Below, one piece after another: positions 1 through 12,482 of a DNA stretch of 51,213 nucleotides (within the stretch, counting starts at the first letter, position 1; every line of letters starts with the position of its first letter). This stretch comes from Amanita rubescens (lineage: Eukaryota; Basidiomycota; Agaricomycetes; Agaricales; Amanitaceae), in the NCBI GenBank assembly GCA_015039365.1, contig WION01000377.1:1-51213 (forward strand), given 5' to 3'. The notes below the pieces were generated by a model. The model ran no database searches. It had not been told where the DNA came from and worked only from the letters and a program-made list of their open reading frames with translations. Both the position numbers and the translations under genes were made by a program.

Positions 1-1179
1 TGGGCTCGAGCAATCAAATCAAGCGCGTTGTGATGGGCAAAAGCCTTCGTAATGTCCGCTCCGAATAGGAATCCAGCACCTCGAGGTGACAAGCCCCAGC
101 CTTGGATATCTTGAGAGAAAAAGGAAATACCCGGACCATTCATATCGATAACGCGGACAAAGGTCCAGGCGAGGGGAAAATGAACGTCAGAATTAAGCAG
201 GAACTATGCCGAAAATGAATTCATAACCTCACCGTCTGGATCCGACCATAGGAGATCGCACATTGGGCCATCGTGAGGAACCTCCTGCTTTCTATCAATG
301 GCACGGATCTGTGAATGACAAGTCAATGATGAATAAAGACGCTTCGCGAAGGCATCCGCCGCAGGCAATGTTCCAAGGTATTTGGAAAAGGCAGGACCTT
401 TAGAACCACGTACCTGATCAATACTTTGCAAATTGGGACTCAGACCACCGTGCACGCACAACACGCGTCCATCTACGATCGCTCCAAGAGCAAGATAATC
501 AAAAACTTCGCAGCACCAACGCCAGACATTGCTACTCCCGTATTTCCTTTGACATTCATCGTAAAACCCATAGACTTGCGTGATTTGTCGTGATTCATGG
601 TTCCCTCTGATAAGCGTGATACGTTCGGGGTATCGTACCTTCAAAGCAAGCAACAGCAAAAAAGTTTCGACGCTATAGAATCCCCGATCAACGAAGTCGC
701 CTGAAGTTGATCAAATTCAGCGGGCGTTTGTGCGCATACATCGTAATAGACGTGTGAGTCGTACGCGCGCCGTTTACGGCGTGTTTTCATGTTGGTTATC
801 GGGAGAAGCCATGTCCCAAGAGAGATCGAATTGCGGATGTCAAAGGGAAAAAAAACGTAAATTTCACGAAAATGACGTATGTGTATGCGCACCCATGAAG
901 AGATAATTAGTATCAGGCAGAAACCGCCAACTTTGAAGAGCTCCATAAGGTCGAAAAATTGGCCATGGATGTCACCACATATCTATGTAACTTGTCTTCA
1001 GATGGTCAACGAGTTGCAACAGTGGCACAAGCACGCACCGTGACAGGTGAATCAACAACCTGCACGTTTCCCTCTTCAATGAGGATTTCCCTCGCTTTGA
1101 GACACAATCGCTTCACCTGCTCTTCTGAGATCGGCTCGCAGCGCGTTAATTGCTCGATTTGTCTAGACCAAAGATCCAT
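1..1179 (-). CDS. Protein phosphatase 4 catalytic subunit (PP4c/Pph3 type), partial, with a frameshift
   Basis: Ser/Thr phosphatase of the PPP family, nuclear/cytosolic, known to act in DNA-damage and cell-cycle signalling. Exons read on the minus strand: 1039-1179, 893-982, 414-700, 233-308 and <1-109; the C-terminus lies beyond the window. Seen motifs: GDIHGQ (exon 2), GDFVDRG, RGNHES and VHGGLSP (exon 3), then [12 protein letters not shown] across the exon 3/4 junction, and [10 protein letters not shown] in exon 5. 'RGFYSVETF' followed by '[20 protein letters not shown]' and the short N-terminus (start at 1179, 47 codons before the first intron) point to PP4 rather than PP2A, PP6 or Ppg1. 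Introns are 56, 192, 105 and 123 bp. Exon 2 is 90 bp but the reading frame needs 91: a base is missing in the C-run at about 916-917, so the frame changes just before 'DTNYLFMG'. Family assignment is firm; whether the gene works depends on that base. Confidence 0.9.
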
Positions 1180-1917
1180 TAAACCTCGCGTCGTAGCTGA
1201 TCGTGAAACAGCCGAGTATGGCTTCAACGAGTCCTTACCTGTCCAAGTCACTCGGCATAGCAATAATGAGTAATGACGCTCGCGGGCACGTCTGACTAAG
1301 TCTTCTTGTGTTTGCCTTTTTTTCTTTTCGTCTCTCTTCTTTCACAAATGTATTCCGTGTAACAATAGTGGAATAAAAGTTGCAACAACACACACACACT
1401 GATTATCTTTCACAGAATACGGGACCAGCGGAGTCCTCAGCAACGTAAGATATGCGCGGAGGACGGCGATGGGAAAGAGGGTCGTTTTCCCATCAAGTCA
1501 TAGTTGCCATTCTGGGATGTATACAAATATAGATATCGGGTTTTTTGGTCCAGTGTCCGAACGCAACCCCTTCAGTCGGGTTGTTGCGTACTACCGGATT
1601 AACATCAGAGGTTTCATCAACTGATCCTTGCTCCCTTTTTCTTTAATTTCTCCTTTAGTTAAGACTAATTACACGTCTCACACGTTACAAGTTAGTCTGT
1701 CAAACAGCTGTGCGATAGGCCAAGTGCTATTCACAATATGTTACAGTACAATACGTCGAATATAGTAAAACGAGGTCGAAACGTGATTATACGGCTAAAC
1801 CAACAGATAAAACAAAAGGGAAGCATTATAGAAGTACCCGCATACAAAGCATAGACCTTAATTTTGTCCTCCAATTCTATAAAAACAAACAGCAATGAAA
1901 CATAGCATGAAAAGATA
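1180..1917. other. Intergenic: PP4 promoter side and 3' flank of the zinc-finger gene
   Basis: No coding region supported. It holds a short CA run near 1386-1400 and T/A-rich stretches near 1318-1350 and 1640-1680. I see no tRNA or conserved repeat. Confidence 0.5.
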
Positions 1918-3408
1918 TCACTGCACGAGAGCACCAAGGCCTTTGCGCAGACTATTTTCGGATTTCCATCCGCCCGTAGGAAGGCCTATCTGTTGAGAAT
2001 AAGGGTAATCGGAACTCAGCGGTTGCGGATGATGGATGTACGGTGACGACGAATGTGACTGGGTTGAATGCCGGTCCTCTCTTCGAATGTATCGCTCGTC
2101 CTGAATAGGTGCTAACACTGGTGGAGGGGAGTCCACAAACCGGCCGCCACTGAGTGTTATTGCTCCCGACGACGATTGTGATTGTGATCCGTTGTGATGG
2201 TACATACTGTTCGAGTGCAAAATATGGCTCGGCATGCCCATAGAAGGGTGGCTGTGAGCTTCGTTGCCCATTAGACTATCTGCGTGGTAGGCATGTCCAT
2301 CACCATGGAAGACAGGGTAAGTAGGAGTGGGCGGACCGGAGGTATGAGATGATACGGAGTGTGAGGAAGCGGGTGATGGTGGGCCTCCGCTTGAAGACTG
2401 TCCTTGAGAGTAGGAATGTGGATGTGATATGTGCGAAATTGAATGGCGCGAGGTCATCCCAGAAATAGACGGTTCGGAATTATGGCGAGTGTTATGAATA
2501 ACCGCTGCCGTTGAATTCATGTGAGGCAAACTGTGATTACCAAAGCTTCCGTGAGCATTGGAGTACGAGAAGTTATTCGCCGAGTTTGACGTGGAATGAA
2601 TGGGGGTCGTGTGGACGTAAGTAAAGCCAGCACCTTGAGACTGCTCTTGGTAGGTTGTCGTACCACTACGATAAGAATAAGATTGGGGCCCAGGAAGGCT
2701 AGCAGAGTTCGACTGCATGGAAAGCAGGTGGTGATTAACGGGCGAGTAAGAATTGTCTGGAGAGGACGAAGACCGGCTAGAGACGGGATCTGAGATGTGC
2801 ATCGCAACAGGAAGAGTAGCAGGTTCAAGTGCAGGTGGTGTATCCGGGGGCGGAGAGTGGGTGGTATAGAGGCGCGCTGGCTCTAGAGCTGGTGGTGACA
2901 TTGGCGGAGGCGATAACTGCTCCTCGGAACTCGAGACTGAGTTCCGCTTTGATGGGGAGGACGACGGGTTCATGGCACGCGCGATGGCAGACCGTGTTGA
3001 ACTCCTCCGAGATCCAGGTGAAAGATGGATTCGGTAGCTGTGCACAAAGTATGTTATTTGCTATGTTATAACGCAAAAGGGAGTTCATGCATACTGTTGC
3101 TGTAGATTATCTTGACGCGAGCAGCGCGTCTCACAGCCAGGGAATGGACATTTGTGGTTCCTTTCACCTGTGTGAACCCTGGAATGGCGAGCGAGATGGC
3201 CACTGGTGGTGAAGGCGCGGTCACATGTAGGACATAAGTGCTTCTTTTTGGCGGCAGCGGACAAAGCGGAAGAGGTAGTGGGGGAGGACGGCTGGGAATG
3301 CTGACGGTCGGACTGCTGTGACGCAGGTGAATCAGAGGAATATGGGCCACTGGTGTACTGAGATTGGTATAGCTGGCCACTAAGAGCTTTTGAGTCTACT
3401 CGAGGCAT
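1918..3408 (-). CDS. C2H2 zinc-finger transcription factor, Nrg1-like repressor
   Basis: Predicted DNA-binding transcription factor of 477 aa. Exons 3095-3408 and 1918-3037, one 57-bp intron (3038-3094) that splits the second finger just before its first zinc-binding His. Two C2H2 fingers lie near the N-terminus: residues 59-79 (CPTCDRAFTTSGHLARHSRVH, C-x2-C-x12-H-x3-H) and 87-109 (C-x4-C-x12-H-x3-H, ending QHYRIH). 'TTSGHLARH' followed by 'HTGERNHKCP' and 'SRQDNLQQHYRIH' is the arrangement of yeast Nrg1/Nrg2, which repress glucose- and stress-controlled genes; the same function here is inferred. The rest is a low-complexity Ser/His/Pro/Gln-rich tail with many SP dipeptides, ending in GLGALVQ. 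The start at 3408 is the first ATG of an open frame, about 160 bp upstream of the fingers. The frame is clean across both exons. Confidence 0.87.
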
Positions 3409-6400
3409 GGTAAGGAAGGGTTATGCGAGGGTTGGGAATTAGGGCCCGGTGGAGACCTACAACAAATATAGGGCCTTATTAGGCCTTGGCGAGGGTACGT
3501 AAGTTATGCTGTGAATCAATCTCGAATCTGGATATTGTGGATGAAATCTCTGCAAGAACCTTCTTACCACATCGGGTGAAAATCCGCAGAGTTCGAATGG
3601 ACCCATTTAGGACACGTGGCCACGAGCACACGTAAACCTAAATGTGTTCTGTTTTATCTTCACCTATTGGGGCTGCGCGGCGGGTCATAACACATCTCCG
3701 ATCAGCAAGCCCACTAGTACAAATACAGTCGGAACCGATTATAGCACCGCGCGAATCGGAGATCTATCATACTACTTCCTCATTCACAAGTCACCAGCCT
3801 CCTGCTCGCATCGTATTTCAAATTGCTTGCTGCCTACAACCTACTCACAGGAATCACCGACCGTAGTATTAGTTCTATTTTCGTTCGCTCCTTCCGAGTC
3901 GGCTAGCTGCCAGCCCACTTTGGAACAATCTAACAAATCAACACGGGGATTAGTTCATGGGAAAGAAATCCCACTATGTAGGAATGGTCTATTTGGCGTT
4001 TGTCCCCCATACAGGGTACCTTTTTCCAAACAAGTCCCACTTAGGCACAAACACATCAAAGAACAAATCGGGTAAACTCCGTTCATCTTGAGTGCTCTTG
4101 AACTTGAAGGGACAAAGGAGGTATTTTGTATAACCCGTCTCTTCTGTCCCATCATTATATACTTCCTCGTGGACTATAGACACCGATTCTTATTGTGGTA
4201 CTTATCGTTATGGTCCATACTTACTGCGGAAAGACTTATTTTGGCCGGCGGCCTAAACAGCGCATCAGTTGTTGGCCGACCACCGTAAATTTTATGCAAT
4301 CAAGCAATAAATAGATAGACCAACATGTTTCACGCTAGAGCACGATAAGTAAAGAAAGATCAGTAGCCACGACGGTGTGCCTCGCATGAAACACGACGAC
4401 AGGCGTTCAGGTGCTCAGCGGCACAATCCTTCTATCATCCACATTTTTATGTAAATTACAGCATGAGCTGATCGTAAAATGCGAAGCGCACCGTCATACA
4501 TACCCTTCTGGTCTTTAATTTGTCGCATGCTCGACAGAACCCAGTGACAGCAAGCAGTGGGACGTAAACTCTGCTCTTTTCTGACACCATCGCTTTCAAA
4601 CCCGCCCGCCAGCGTTAGATGCTTACAACTATACATAATTTATAGCAACTAAGCGAATATTCAGGTCAACTGTCAACGTAGGATAAGTCCGCTGCCTCTT
4701 CATTACGTCTAACGGCTTTAATTATTTGACAGGAGACGTCGCTGGGGCGGCGTTTCAGGCTGGAAATACTTGCATTCTTTAGGTTGCATCTTCCACATGA
4801 GGCCCCGCCGAAAAACAAAAGTTATACAAAGACATCCTCCGGCTTACCAGGCCCGGTCAGCTCCTGACGGCTCAGACGCAGTGCTAACCTAGACACCGAA
4901 ACTCGCGTTAGAATCAATCTCTACGTAGACTAAAATATGTAGCATGACTATTCTAAAGAGATAAATATGCAATCTACGGACGAACGGTCCTAATGCCTAG
5001 GTGAGGAGCGATAAGGGATCGAATCCGAATCAGTGCTACTGGACGCCTTGCGCTTTGCTGTTGCACCCACATAGTATCGAATGTCACGACGAACACGTCG
5101 GTTCCGGGAGCGACTGTCGCTCAGGATTGTCGGGGTCCTAGCGGTGAGCATCAAGGGTCTACTATGCAGGGATTGTGTGGCTGTGCCGCGGCCCATTGGA
5201 TTGACAATATCTATCATCACTGGACCCTGCAGGATATCCCCAAGGTCGGTAACTTCGCACCACTGATGTTATATAAGACGTAGAAGAACAATATTCGAAC
5301 GAATATCTCAACCTACCAGAATTATTCCGGTTGAACTAGTTGCGACGCGGCTCTGAAGGCCATGCTTCCATGGGATCATTCAGCGCGGAATTCGGAAAAT
5401 CGACGATTGTGGTATGTGTGTCGAGTGTTGTCAAGTGCAATACCCCGAACGACACGATAGATGGCATCAAGTAACGTTTCATCATGGGCGCTCTCATTAC
5501 AAAAGGGAGCGTGAAAGAATGCGCCTGACAGTCCTCGATATTCTGAATTAGCAGATAAGCAGTGTGAGAACGAAACTGCATGGAAAACACACGGGTTTCT
5601 AAAAGTAGTATATGTATTCATTCCGTGGGGGAGCTTCCAGAAAAGTACAGCAGGTTGGCCTAGGGATGATTCTAAACGGTTTCAATGAGTAAACTTTAGC
5701 TTTGGATGATCATAGACCAAGCGTTTGCACCATGTTTCCGGATTCAGGTTTCATATTTATTATGTGATTTGAGAGCGAGAATTGAACTATCCCGAGTAGC
5801 AGTACCAGTGGTATTTAATGTGATTAGACGTCATAAGATGTCCCAGGGTTCAGTATCGTAGATTCGGAAGACAAAGTGCGGAGTGATGGTGGACGCTTAA
5901 GCGAGACAGCTGTAGTCCATCCAGTCAGATTAAGTCAATATATGTAATACTTGCTTACCACTGCATGCACTGATTGAGATCGAACGTGTGCATCACTGCA
6001 GGTTGCCATAGCTCGTGCGCCCAAAGAAAAGTTGAATAGAACCATGAGAACGAACGGCGTTGATCCATCGTTTGTGAACTTGTTTCAAAACATGACCCCC
6101 TGGACACGAAACAAGTATATCTGTGCCATATTGCTCGAATGTTCCGCTGTTTGCCGAGGCCAGGTACCGAAGCTATACTTGCTGTATCAAGCTCGAACGA
6201 AGGCAGTCCTGTGAGAGCGAGAGATCTGGCAAGCATTTCCCTGCACCGGACGTAATTCATATTTGGAGAGAGCTGAGCTCAGAGTGGTGAAGTGTGTTTG
6301 ATGAGTTTATCTATATCAATCTGACCGGTAACGGCGGGGACAGGTCATGATCCCATACAGTGAAGATTTGTTCACATCGTTCCTGGTGGCAAGATAAACG

Positions 6401-9224
6401 GGTTAGATAGTCGACTTAGCTTGTGTTGGTGAGAACATGCAACGCACAGTACACGCTATGGCCAAACAGGCGTACACAATCTTCAGACTACGACTATCAC
6501 CGCATAGCGATAACATGCTCAGAATAACAACACAGTTCCTCTTTTAGGCATACAATCCGCGTTGAGGGCGGAGTGGTAGTGTACAGCTGATCCAATGGGA
6601 GAAGAGTAAGTGATGGATGTCATGATGCCGAAGTGTTGCAGAAATAGTCACGGATCCCACGCACTACGTGCGTCTCCGCCCGAGATAAGGTCCGAAAAGC
6701 GTAAAGCTAACCCTGAATGACCTAGTTCTCACATATGTTTTCTAAGGGTCTCCGCAGGGAAAACATACGAGGCGGATTTCAACGCCTAGCTTGGTATTAA
6801 GCCAACTCTACCATATGGATACGATGATATCCAAACAACTGGAACGATTGGGCATCATCAAACATTCACATTTCCGCGGCCCTTGGGAAAACAAATGGAC
6901 ATCAAGCAACAACGAGTAATCGGATTGTCGCGCCGATAATCCATCTCATTATCAGAGTTGTAGAACGATTTTGGAGGTGCGCACTTGAAGCATGACAGCA
7001 TTCTGAAAACGTATAACGAAATAAGCGAGGAATGCTTTCCATTAAATTGAAAAGACCGCCAGCATCCTGGGTTCACATCAATGGGGGTATTACCAGTTGT
7101 ATCGTGTGTCCCATCATGCTGTATGACAACTGTGGCTAAAGATGATATGGTCCGAAGCCTCGTCAACTCGAATGTCGGGTCTTCCGCCGTACCATAAACG
7201 GGGGTACTGTGTGCGTTTTCTCTTTTCTGAACAAGTACGCTGATACGGATCGATTCAGAGCTGTAACCATCGTTCACAGCTGTTTCTCATCTTATTAATT
7301 GACTCGTCATCGCAACATTCTGTGTTCTAATGACAGTAAAGTATCCATGTAAAGCACTGCTTAATCTCTCCACCAGACATCCATATCTTACCTTAATAGT
7401 CATCGACGCAATATCGGAACCCGGGCCAGGTACAATTGATCCCGCGCTTCCATCTGGTCCTACAAGGACATTTGGCGCACGTGTTATAATCGCATCCCAA
7501 AACGCAACAGTTCTACTTATCCTGTAACAGCCATCCAAGACCGACGATTACCAGGTCCCCCATTTTCAACCAAAAAGGCATCGCTTATATCAAGTTAGTA
7601 GCCACTCTCTTTGGCACATGAAATCGTCAGATCAGTGGGAAGCTGCCTCCGCTTGTGGTCGATAATAATAATGATCGCTGCACCGCTATAGGGTCCTGCT
7701 CCCTTCCCGTTCATACTCAAGCCAATCAGCGTTCATGTTTGGGTGAATGCCTATTGGACGGAAATGGGCGCTATTCCGTCCAACTGTGGTCCGCAACGAG
7801 ACGCTGCGCGGTGTATCCTGATTGGCTTGCTGAATGGGCAAATTCGGACCGTAACGCTACGCTGCGACTGCATCATCCTGTCAACCCGTATATGAGGTGT
7901 CGAGATGGCCCATAGAGGAAAGCCAGATCACATTCTGATTCGTTCGCGGTGAATATGTATGGTAACATACCCGTCGATATCAGAGCGTGGAATGCTAGGA
8001 CAGCGGCACCGTTGTTCCAAAGGCAAATTGCTATTATAGGCCTCGAGAAGACCGCTTTATCTCTGCCTCAGGTATTGCTTCTGCATCAACACGAGGCACA
8101 AGAAGTACCTGATTCTCGAAGGGCTATTAACGTGACTTTTCTATCAGGCTATGTATTATTCAAGACGGCGCAACTTTGGCGGAGCTCAACCTTGAAACGC
8201 TCATTCCAGAACCATGGTACAAAATAAATTTTCCGCGGCTTTCGATTCTGGCAAAGACAAGGCACGTCATCAGAACCGCTACGAAGTTGGTAATTAAACA
8301 AGTATGCATGTAGTAGCACCCTGTGTGATCATCATATACGTGGCCACGGGATGATCATATTCATTGCACATTCGACAGATCGGCCATCAAATTCCCAGCC
8401 TCAATGACCCATTTGTAGCACCCGTCTCGGAATTTTATCAGTGTCGATTGACGTGGGTGAGTGTTGATCGAAATGATGATCGCTTGCAAGATTTCTCTGT
8501 GTACGACGGTGTTTCATATGTGCAAGCTCAAAGTGCTTTGGAACGTTTGCTATCCGTTTCGGGGCCTCGGGTATGGCCAACCGCAATTGGATGACGCCGC
8601 TCATGGAACACGAATTGGTATGTCCATTTCTGTCCTTATCCGAGGTACTGGCACGCCGGTGGTGAAGTCATACACTTAGTGCTATCTTCAGACCAGTTGT
8701 AGTGTAATAATACACATCGGGTTGTTCGGTGACGGCGTTCCGAAATGTATGGACGTGGGCGGCCTGCGTGGGCATATGCATATTATCGATCCATAACATG
8801 CATGGTATACGTAGTGTCATTCGATCGACGTCTGGCATGGCGCATAACTACTGGTCGATCACGATTTCTTTTCCTTCACAACCATGTTAGGTGGGGGTGT
8901 ATAAGCAAAGGTTAGCAAATAGAGTGAATGATATCAGAATCTTCTAGAGAAGTCAAGTCAAAATGTCTAACTCGGCTCACTCGGTAGCTTTTACGCCCAC
9001 TGAGGTAAAGGCTGAAGACGCGCGCACCGATGATTCCGTTCCCGCGCCGATTATCCATGCACCCTCGTCCTGATCCACTGCTACCCGCGTAACCTGCCAG
9101 GGTAGATAAGTTGAATTTGGGTTTGAGAGATGTGATGAAAGTATGAAATCAAGAGGGTATTTTAAGTAAAAGTGACAGCCTGGGGGTGGTACTGTAAAGT
9201 ACGCCGATGATGGCCGTAGCTTAT
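3409..9224. other. Long region without a convincing gene (about 5.8 kb)
   Basis: Open frames here are short (under 145 codons), lie in all six frames, and show no recognisable domain or consistent chain of splice sites. The first few hundred bases must hold the promoter of the Nrg1-like gene. I see no transposase, reverse transcriptase, terminal repeats or RNA gene. It may be gene-poor intergenic DNA or a decayed locus. A few minus-strand fragments that look slightly more protein-like are listed separately. Confidence 0.5.
4990..7538 (-). other. Unassigned open-frame fragments, possibly remnants of a spliced gene
   Basis: Four minus-strand stretches have somewhat protein-like composition and splice-like borders: 7287-7538 (ends DIASMTIK before a GTAAGA), 6858-7277, 5955-6260 (ends DLNQCMQ before GTAAGC) and 4990-5246 (preceded by a CTGCAG acceptor; contains SRSRNRRVRRDIRYYV and a Ser-rich tail). 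The reading phases do not join cleanly between neighbouring pieces, and I recognise no family. They could be chance frames. Confidence 0.15.
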
Positions 9225-12200
9225 CTACAGGTGACGTCGATCCTGAGGTGGCTTGATCAGACCTGCAAAAGATGGCAGACAAGGCGATGACAAACAAACC
9301 GAGGATCCCCGTGCCGTAATTTCACGAACAAGTGAAGGAGAAAGAAAGAAAGAAAAAACATTGGTATTATTACACGCTTGCTGACATATCTCATGCAGTA
9401 TCTACCAACACACCCACCTCCATATCTAGAGATAATAAAAAAAAGAATGATTTGTGAGAAGAGCACCGATAGCCTCAAAAAAAGCAACGCCTTACTCGTC
9501 TGTTGTCTTATCATTTCCTCTCGTGCGATCACATCGTCCCATCCTTCTTCGAACAGCTCTTCTTCAGTTTCAGGGGCCGCGATAGTCTTGGCGATTCTGG
9601 CTCTTCCTTTCCCGTACAGCTCAGCCTTCCATGAAGTTACCGCTTCCGGTACTTTACTATATTTCCACACGTTCATAACTTTAGCTTCTATCCAAACCAA
9701 GAAAGGAATAAAACGACGCTAACCTTGGCGCGTAGGTTCGAGCAAACATGGCCGCCTCGGGCTGCCGTTGCGTTTTTATTAATAGATCCACACACGCGCT
9801 AGCATCTCCCAATTGAAGCAGGGTCGCAAACGCTAAATGGTTTTGACCCTTCTCCGCCGCTTTTTTAGACAGTTCGTGCAATCCTTCTCTGTCGCCGACG
9901 GAGAGAAGGAGGAGGGAGAGCGCACTCAAATCAGTTAGCACGCTCATACGCCTCTTTGGCGAGCTCGAATCGCCAAATGGCTAAAGCTCGGTCACCGATG
10001 GATTTCCATTTATGTTCTGCCTCGTGTTCTGGGACTGAGCGAGCTATTTCTGTAGCTGCATCGAGATCGTCTAAAGAAAGAGCAAGGTCAAATTTGTGTT
10101 CGGGGTCTGTCGTTATTTGAATGGCGAGTTCTTTCATGTCTGGAGAGAAACGGTTCAGAGATATTGCAAAAAAAAAAGGTGATTTTGGGGTACGTACCTC
10201 TTCCTTCGAGGAAACGTGCTACCTTGTTGAGCTGCTCTTTGGGTATGGTCGGTAATAGTTCCTCGGCAGCTGCCACATCCCCACGAAGAACGGCGGTTTG
10301 GTATTCCACCACGATAAGAGAGAGGGAGTATCCATAGATGTGCAAATCCTTGTTGGCTAGGTATACGCGATTGTGGGCGGGAATGTAACCGACAAGATAT
10401 AGAGGTCTATAGTGATGGATGAGGTCAGCATGGAACCTATGTCATGAACTAGAGGGCTTACGTGTCGAATGGGCTTATGGTGTATGACTCGTTTCCGACC
10501 AAGTACGCCAATCTATTGCTGGTGGTGTAAACGAAGCAGTCTCCAACCCACTTGGCCGTCCGCACGCTAATGACTCAAGTCAACATCACGTGATCTGGAA
10601 AGTAGGGGTATTATACCTTTCATTGATCTCTGCTACGACCTCGAAAGCCTCTGAGATGCCTTCATCGCCTGGGTCTTCACCGCTGTCCACCTTTTGCGTG
10701 TATGCTTCTCGATCGAAACGGATGATATAGCAGGTGTCTTCTGCAATGATAGCAACAAGGGTTGAAGTACCAGACCAGACGATCTGTATAAGCGTGAGTT
10801 GAGTGAATTAGGGAGGGTTGACGCTTACGTTTCTGGCATCCACATCTACGCGACGCACCACTTCTCCCGACTCCCAATCCCAAAAGACGACAAAGCCAGC
10901 TCCTCGCGCTGCAAGGAGCGTTCCGCCATGCAATCCATCTATGGCCCAAGAGCCCGCGCCTTTCATGCCATTTGTCGATTTCTCCTTGAAACTTTTGAAT
11001 ATCCGCACTTTCGTACGGCCCTCGAGGGTCGCGTACGTGTTGCTGTCTGGTGCCCAAGCAAAAGAGGTACCGTTGCCGAAAGCTTTGTTTCTCCATGCAA
11101 GAGCCGTGTAGATGATGTATTCACCATCTCCAACGACTGTGACGAACCGGCCGTTGGGCGAGTGAAGGAGAACGGTTGGGAAGATTTCTGTAGATCCGAT
11201 TTCTTTTGAGGAGATGGGGATGCGGGCGCCGTCTGATGTTGTTGGTGCGTCTGGGAGGGTTTGGAAATTGAAGGAGAGGACTTCCTGTGCGCGGGTGTAG
11301 ATGAGCTTTCCGGAAGGTTCCATGCTAAAGGTAGGTTCGTCTCGGCCGAGCTAGCGTATATATTGAGTGGGGTGTCATGAAAAAATATGGGTTGGAATAC
11401 CTTGATTGCTACGACACCATCGTCGAAGCCAACGGCGACTTCGTTAGCGTCTTTGCGGAGCGTGATGCACCATGCGCGTTCGAGGGCATAAGAAAGTGTG
11501 TTTTCTATGCGGTATGTGCCACTGTTCCACAGTTTGATGGTGCCGTCTTCGCTACCGCTGATGATGATGGGCAGATTGGGATGAAAGACGGCGAAAGAGA
11601 CGTTGTTTGTGTGGCCTTCCATGGTTTGCACGCAACTTTTGCTGTGGTAGTCCCACACTTTAACTGACTTGTCGTCGCCGCACGTTACGAGGTATGGTCT
11701 GTCGGCACCAGGGTAAAAGTCGACAAAGTTAACGCCTTTATCGTGGGCATCCATGGTAAAGTTGGCAGTGGTGGAGGACATGGACCAGATCTTGACTGTG
11801 CGATCGAGACAAGCGGATGCAAAGGTGTTGGCGTCTTTGGGGTTGAAAGCGATTGCCATGATGTAGTGTGTGTGACCTTCGTAGACTTGGATGTTACGCC
11901 AGCCCTTCTCCCAGTCCCAAGCTTTGATGGTCATGTCGTCGCTTCCGGTGAGTACGATGGTTGCGGTAGGGTGGACTGCAAGACATCGGATATAGTCAGG
12001 GTGGGCCTCGAAAGCGGCGACCTTTTCATGGGTGTTGTAATTGAAGATGCGCAACTGAAAGTCGTCTGAGCCAGCGACGAACCAGTTTTTGCGGGGGATG
12101 AATTTAACGCAGCGGACGGGAACATCGGAAACGTCGAATGACTTGACTAGAGTGCCGGTGTCTCGGTTGAGAATGGAGACGGAACCATTGTAAAGCCCTG

Positions 12201-12336
12201 TGAGCAGCCATGGCTCTGAGGGATGATAATCAACGGCTTTTACTCTATCTGAGCGAGCGTATAATTTTTTCTGTATTTTTTTATGAGCAAATTTACTCCT
12301 CTAGAAAATAACACTCACGTTGACTTCAACGAGCAT
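9225..12336 (-). CDS. Coatomer subunit beta' (beta'-COP, Sec27), with one frameshift
   Basis: Subunit of the COPI coat that forms retrograde Golgi-to-ER vesicles; cytosolic and Golgi membranes. Exons on the minus strand: 12319-12336, 11401-12270, 10829-11350, 10617-10783, 10462-10566, 10198-10406, 9724-10139, 9496-9656 and probably 9225-9262. It begins MLVEVNKKLYARSDRVKAVD, followed by WD40 repeats (YIRCLAVHPTATIVLTGSDD, ASACLDRTVKIW, LPIIISGSEDGTIKLW), then the coatomer WD-associated region (GRFVTVVGDGEYIIYTA, FAWAPDSNTYA) and the alpha-solenoid (VVEYQTAVLRGD, LPTIPKEQLNKVARFLEGR, TDPEHKFDLAL, CVDLLIKTQRQPEAAMFART). Length is about 834 aa, near the family norm of roughly 800-900. One extra base near 9931-9936, inside ERAN/DLSALSLLLL, breaks the frame of exon 7. 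The last intron (9263-9495, 233 bp) and the C-terminus are the least certain parts. It shares a short divergent promoter with the chitin synthase gene. Confidence 0.92.
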
Positions 12337-12359
12337 CTTGGAGAGAATTAAGCTATACG

Positions 12360-12428
12360 TCACGTGCTACGGCGAGTGTAGATATCACGTGAGACGGCGA
12401 GTGTAGATATCACGTGAGACGGCGAGTC
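12360..12428. promoter_or_regulatory. 25-bp tandem repeat with CACGTG boxes in the divergent promoter
   Basis: Units start at 12360, 12385 and 12410. The unit reads TCACGTGAGACGGCGAGTGT followed by AGATA; the first copy has CACGTGCTAC instead and the third is cut short. Each unit carries a CACGTG E-box, in two copies as the full palindrome TCACGTGA. It lies between the starts of beta'-COP (12336, minus) and the chitin synthase (12483, plus). CACGTG is the usual site of basic helix-loop-helix factors; control of either gene by one is inferred. Confidence 0.7.
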
Positions 12429-12482
12429 GTTGCCTTCGTCAGACTCGCTAACAGCCAGCCGCTCTTTTTCTTTTCTCCTTCA

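Noticed and set aside
7655..8227. Plus-strand frames of 86 and 92 codons
   Set aside because: No domain, no splice links, no homology that I can see; consistent with chance.
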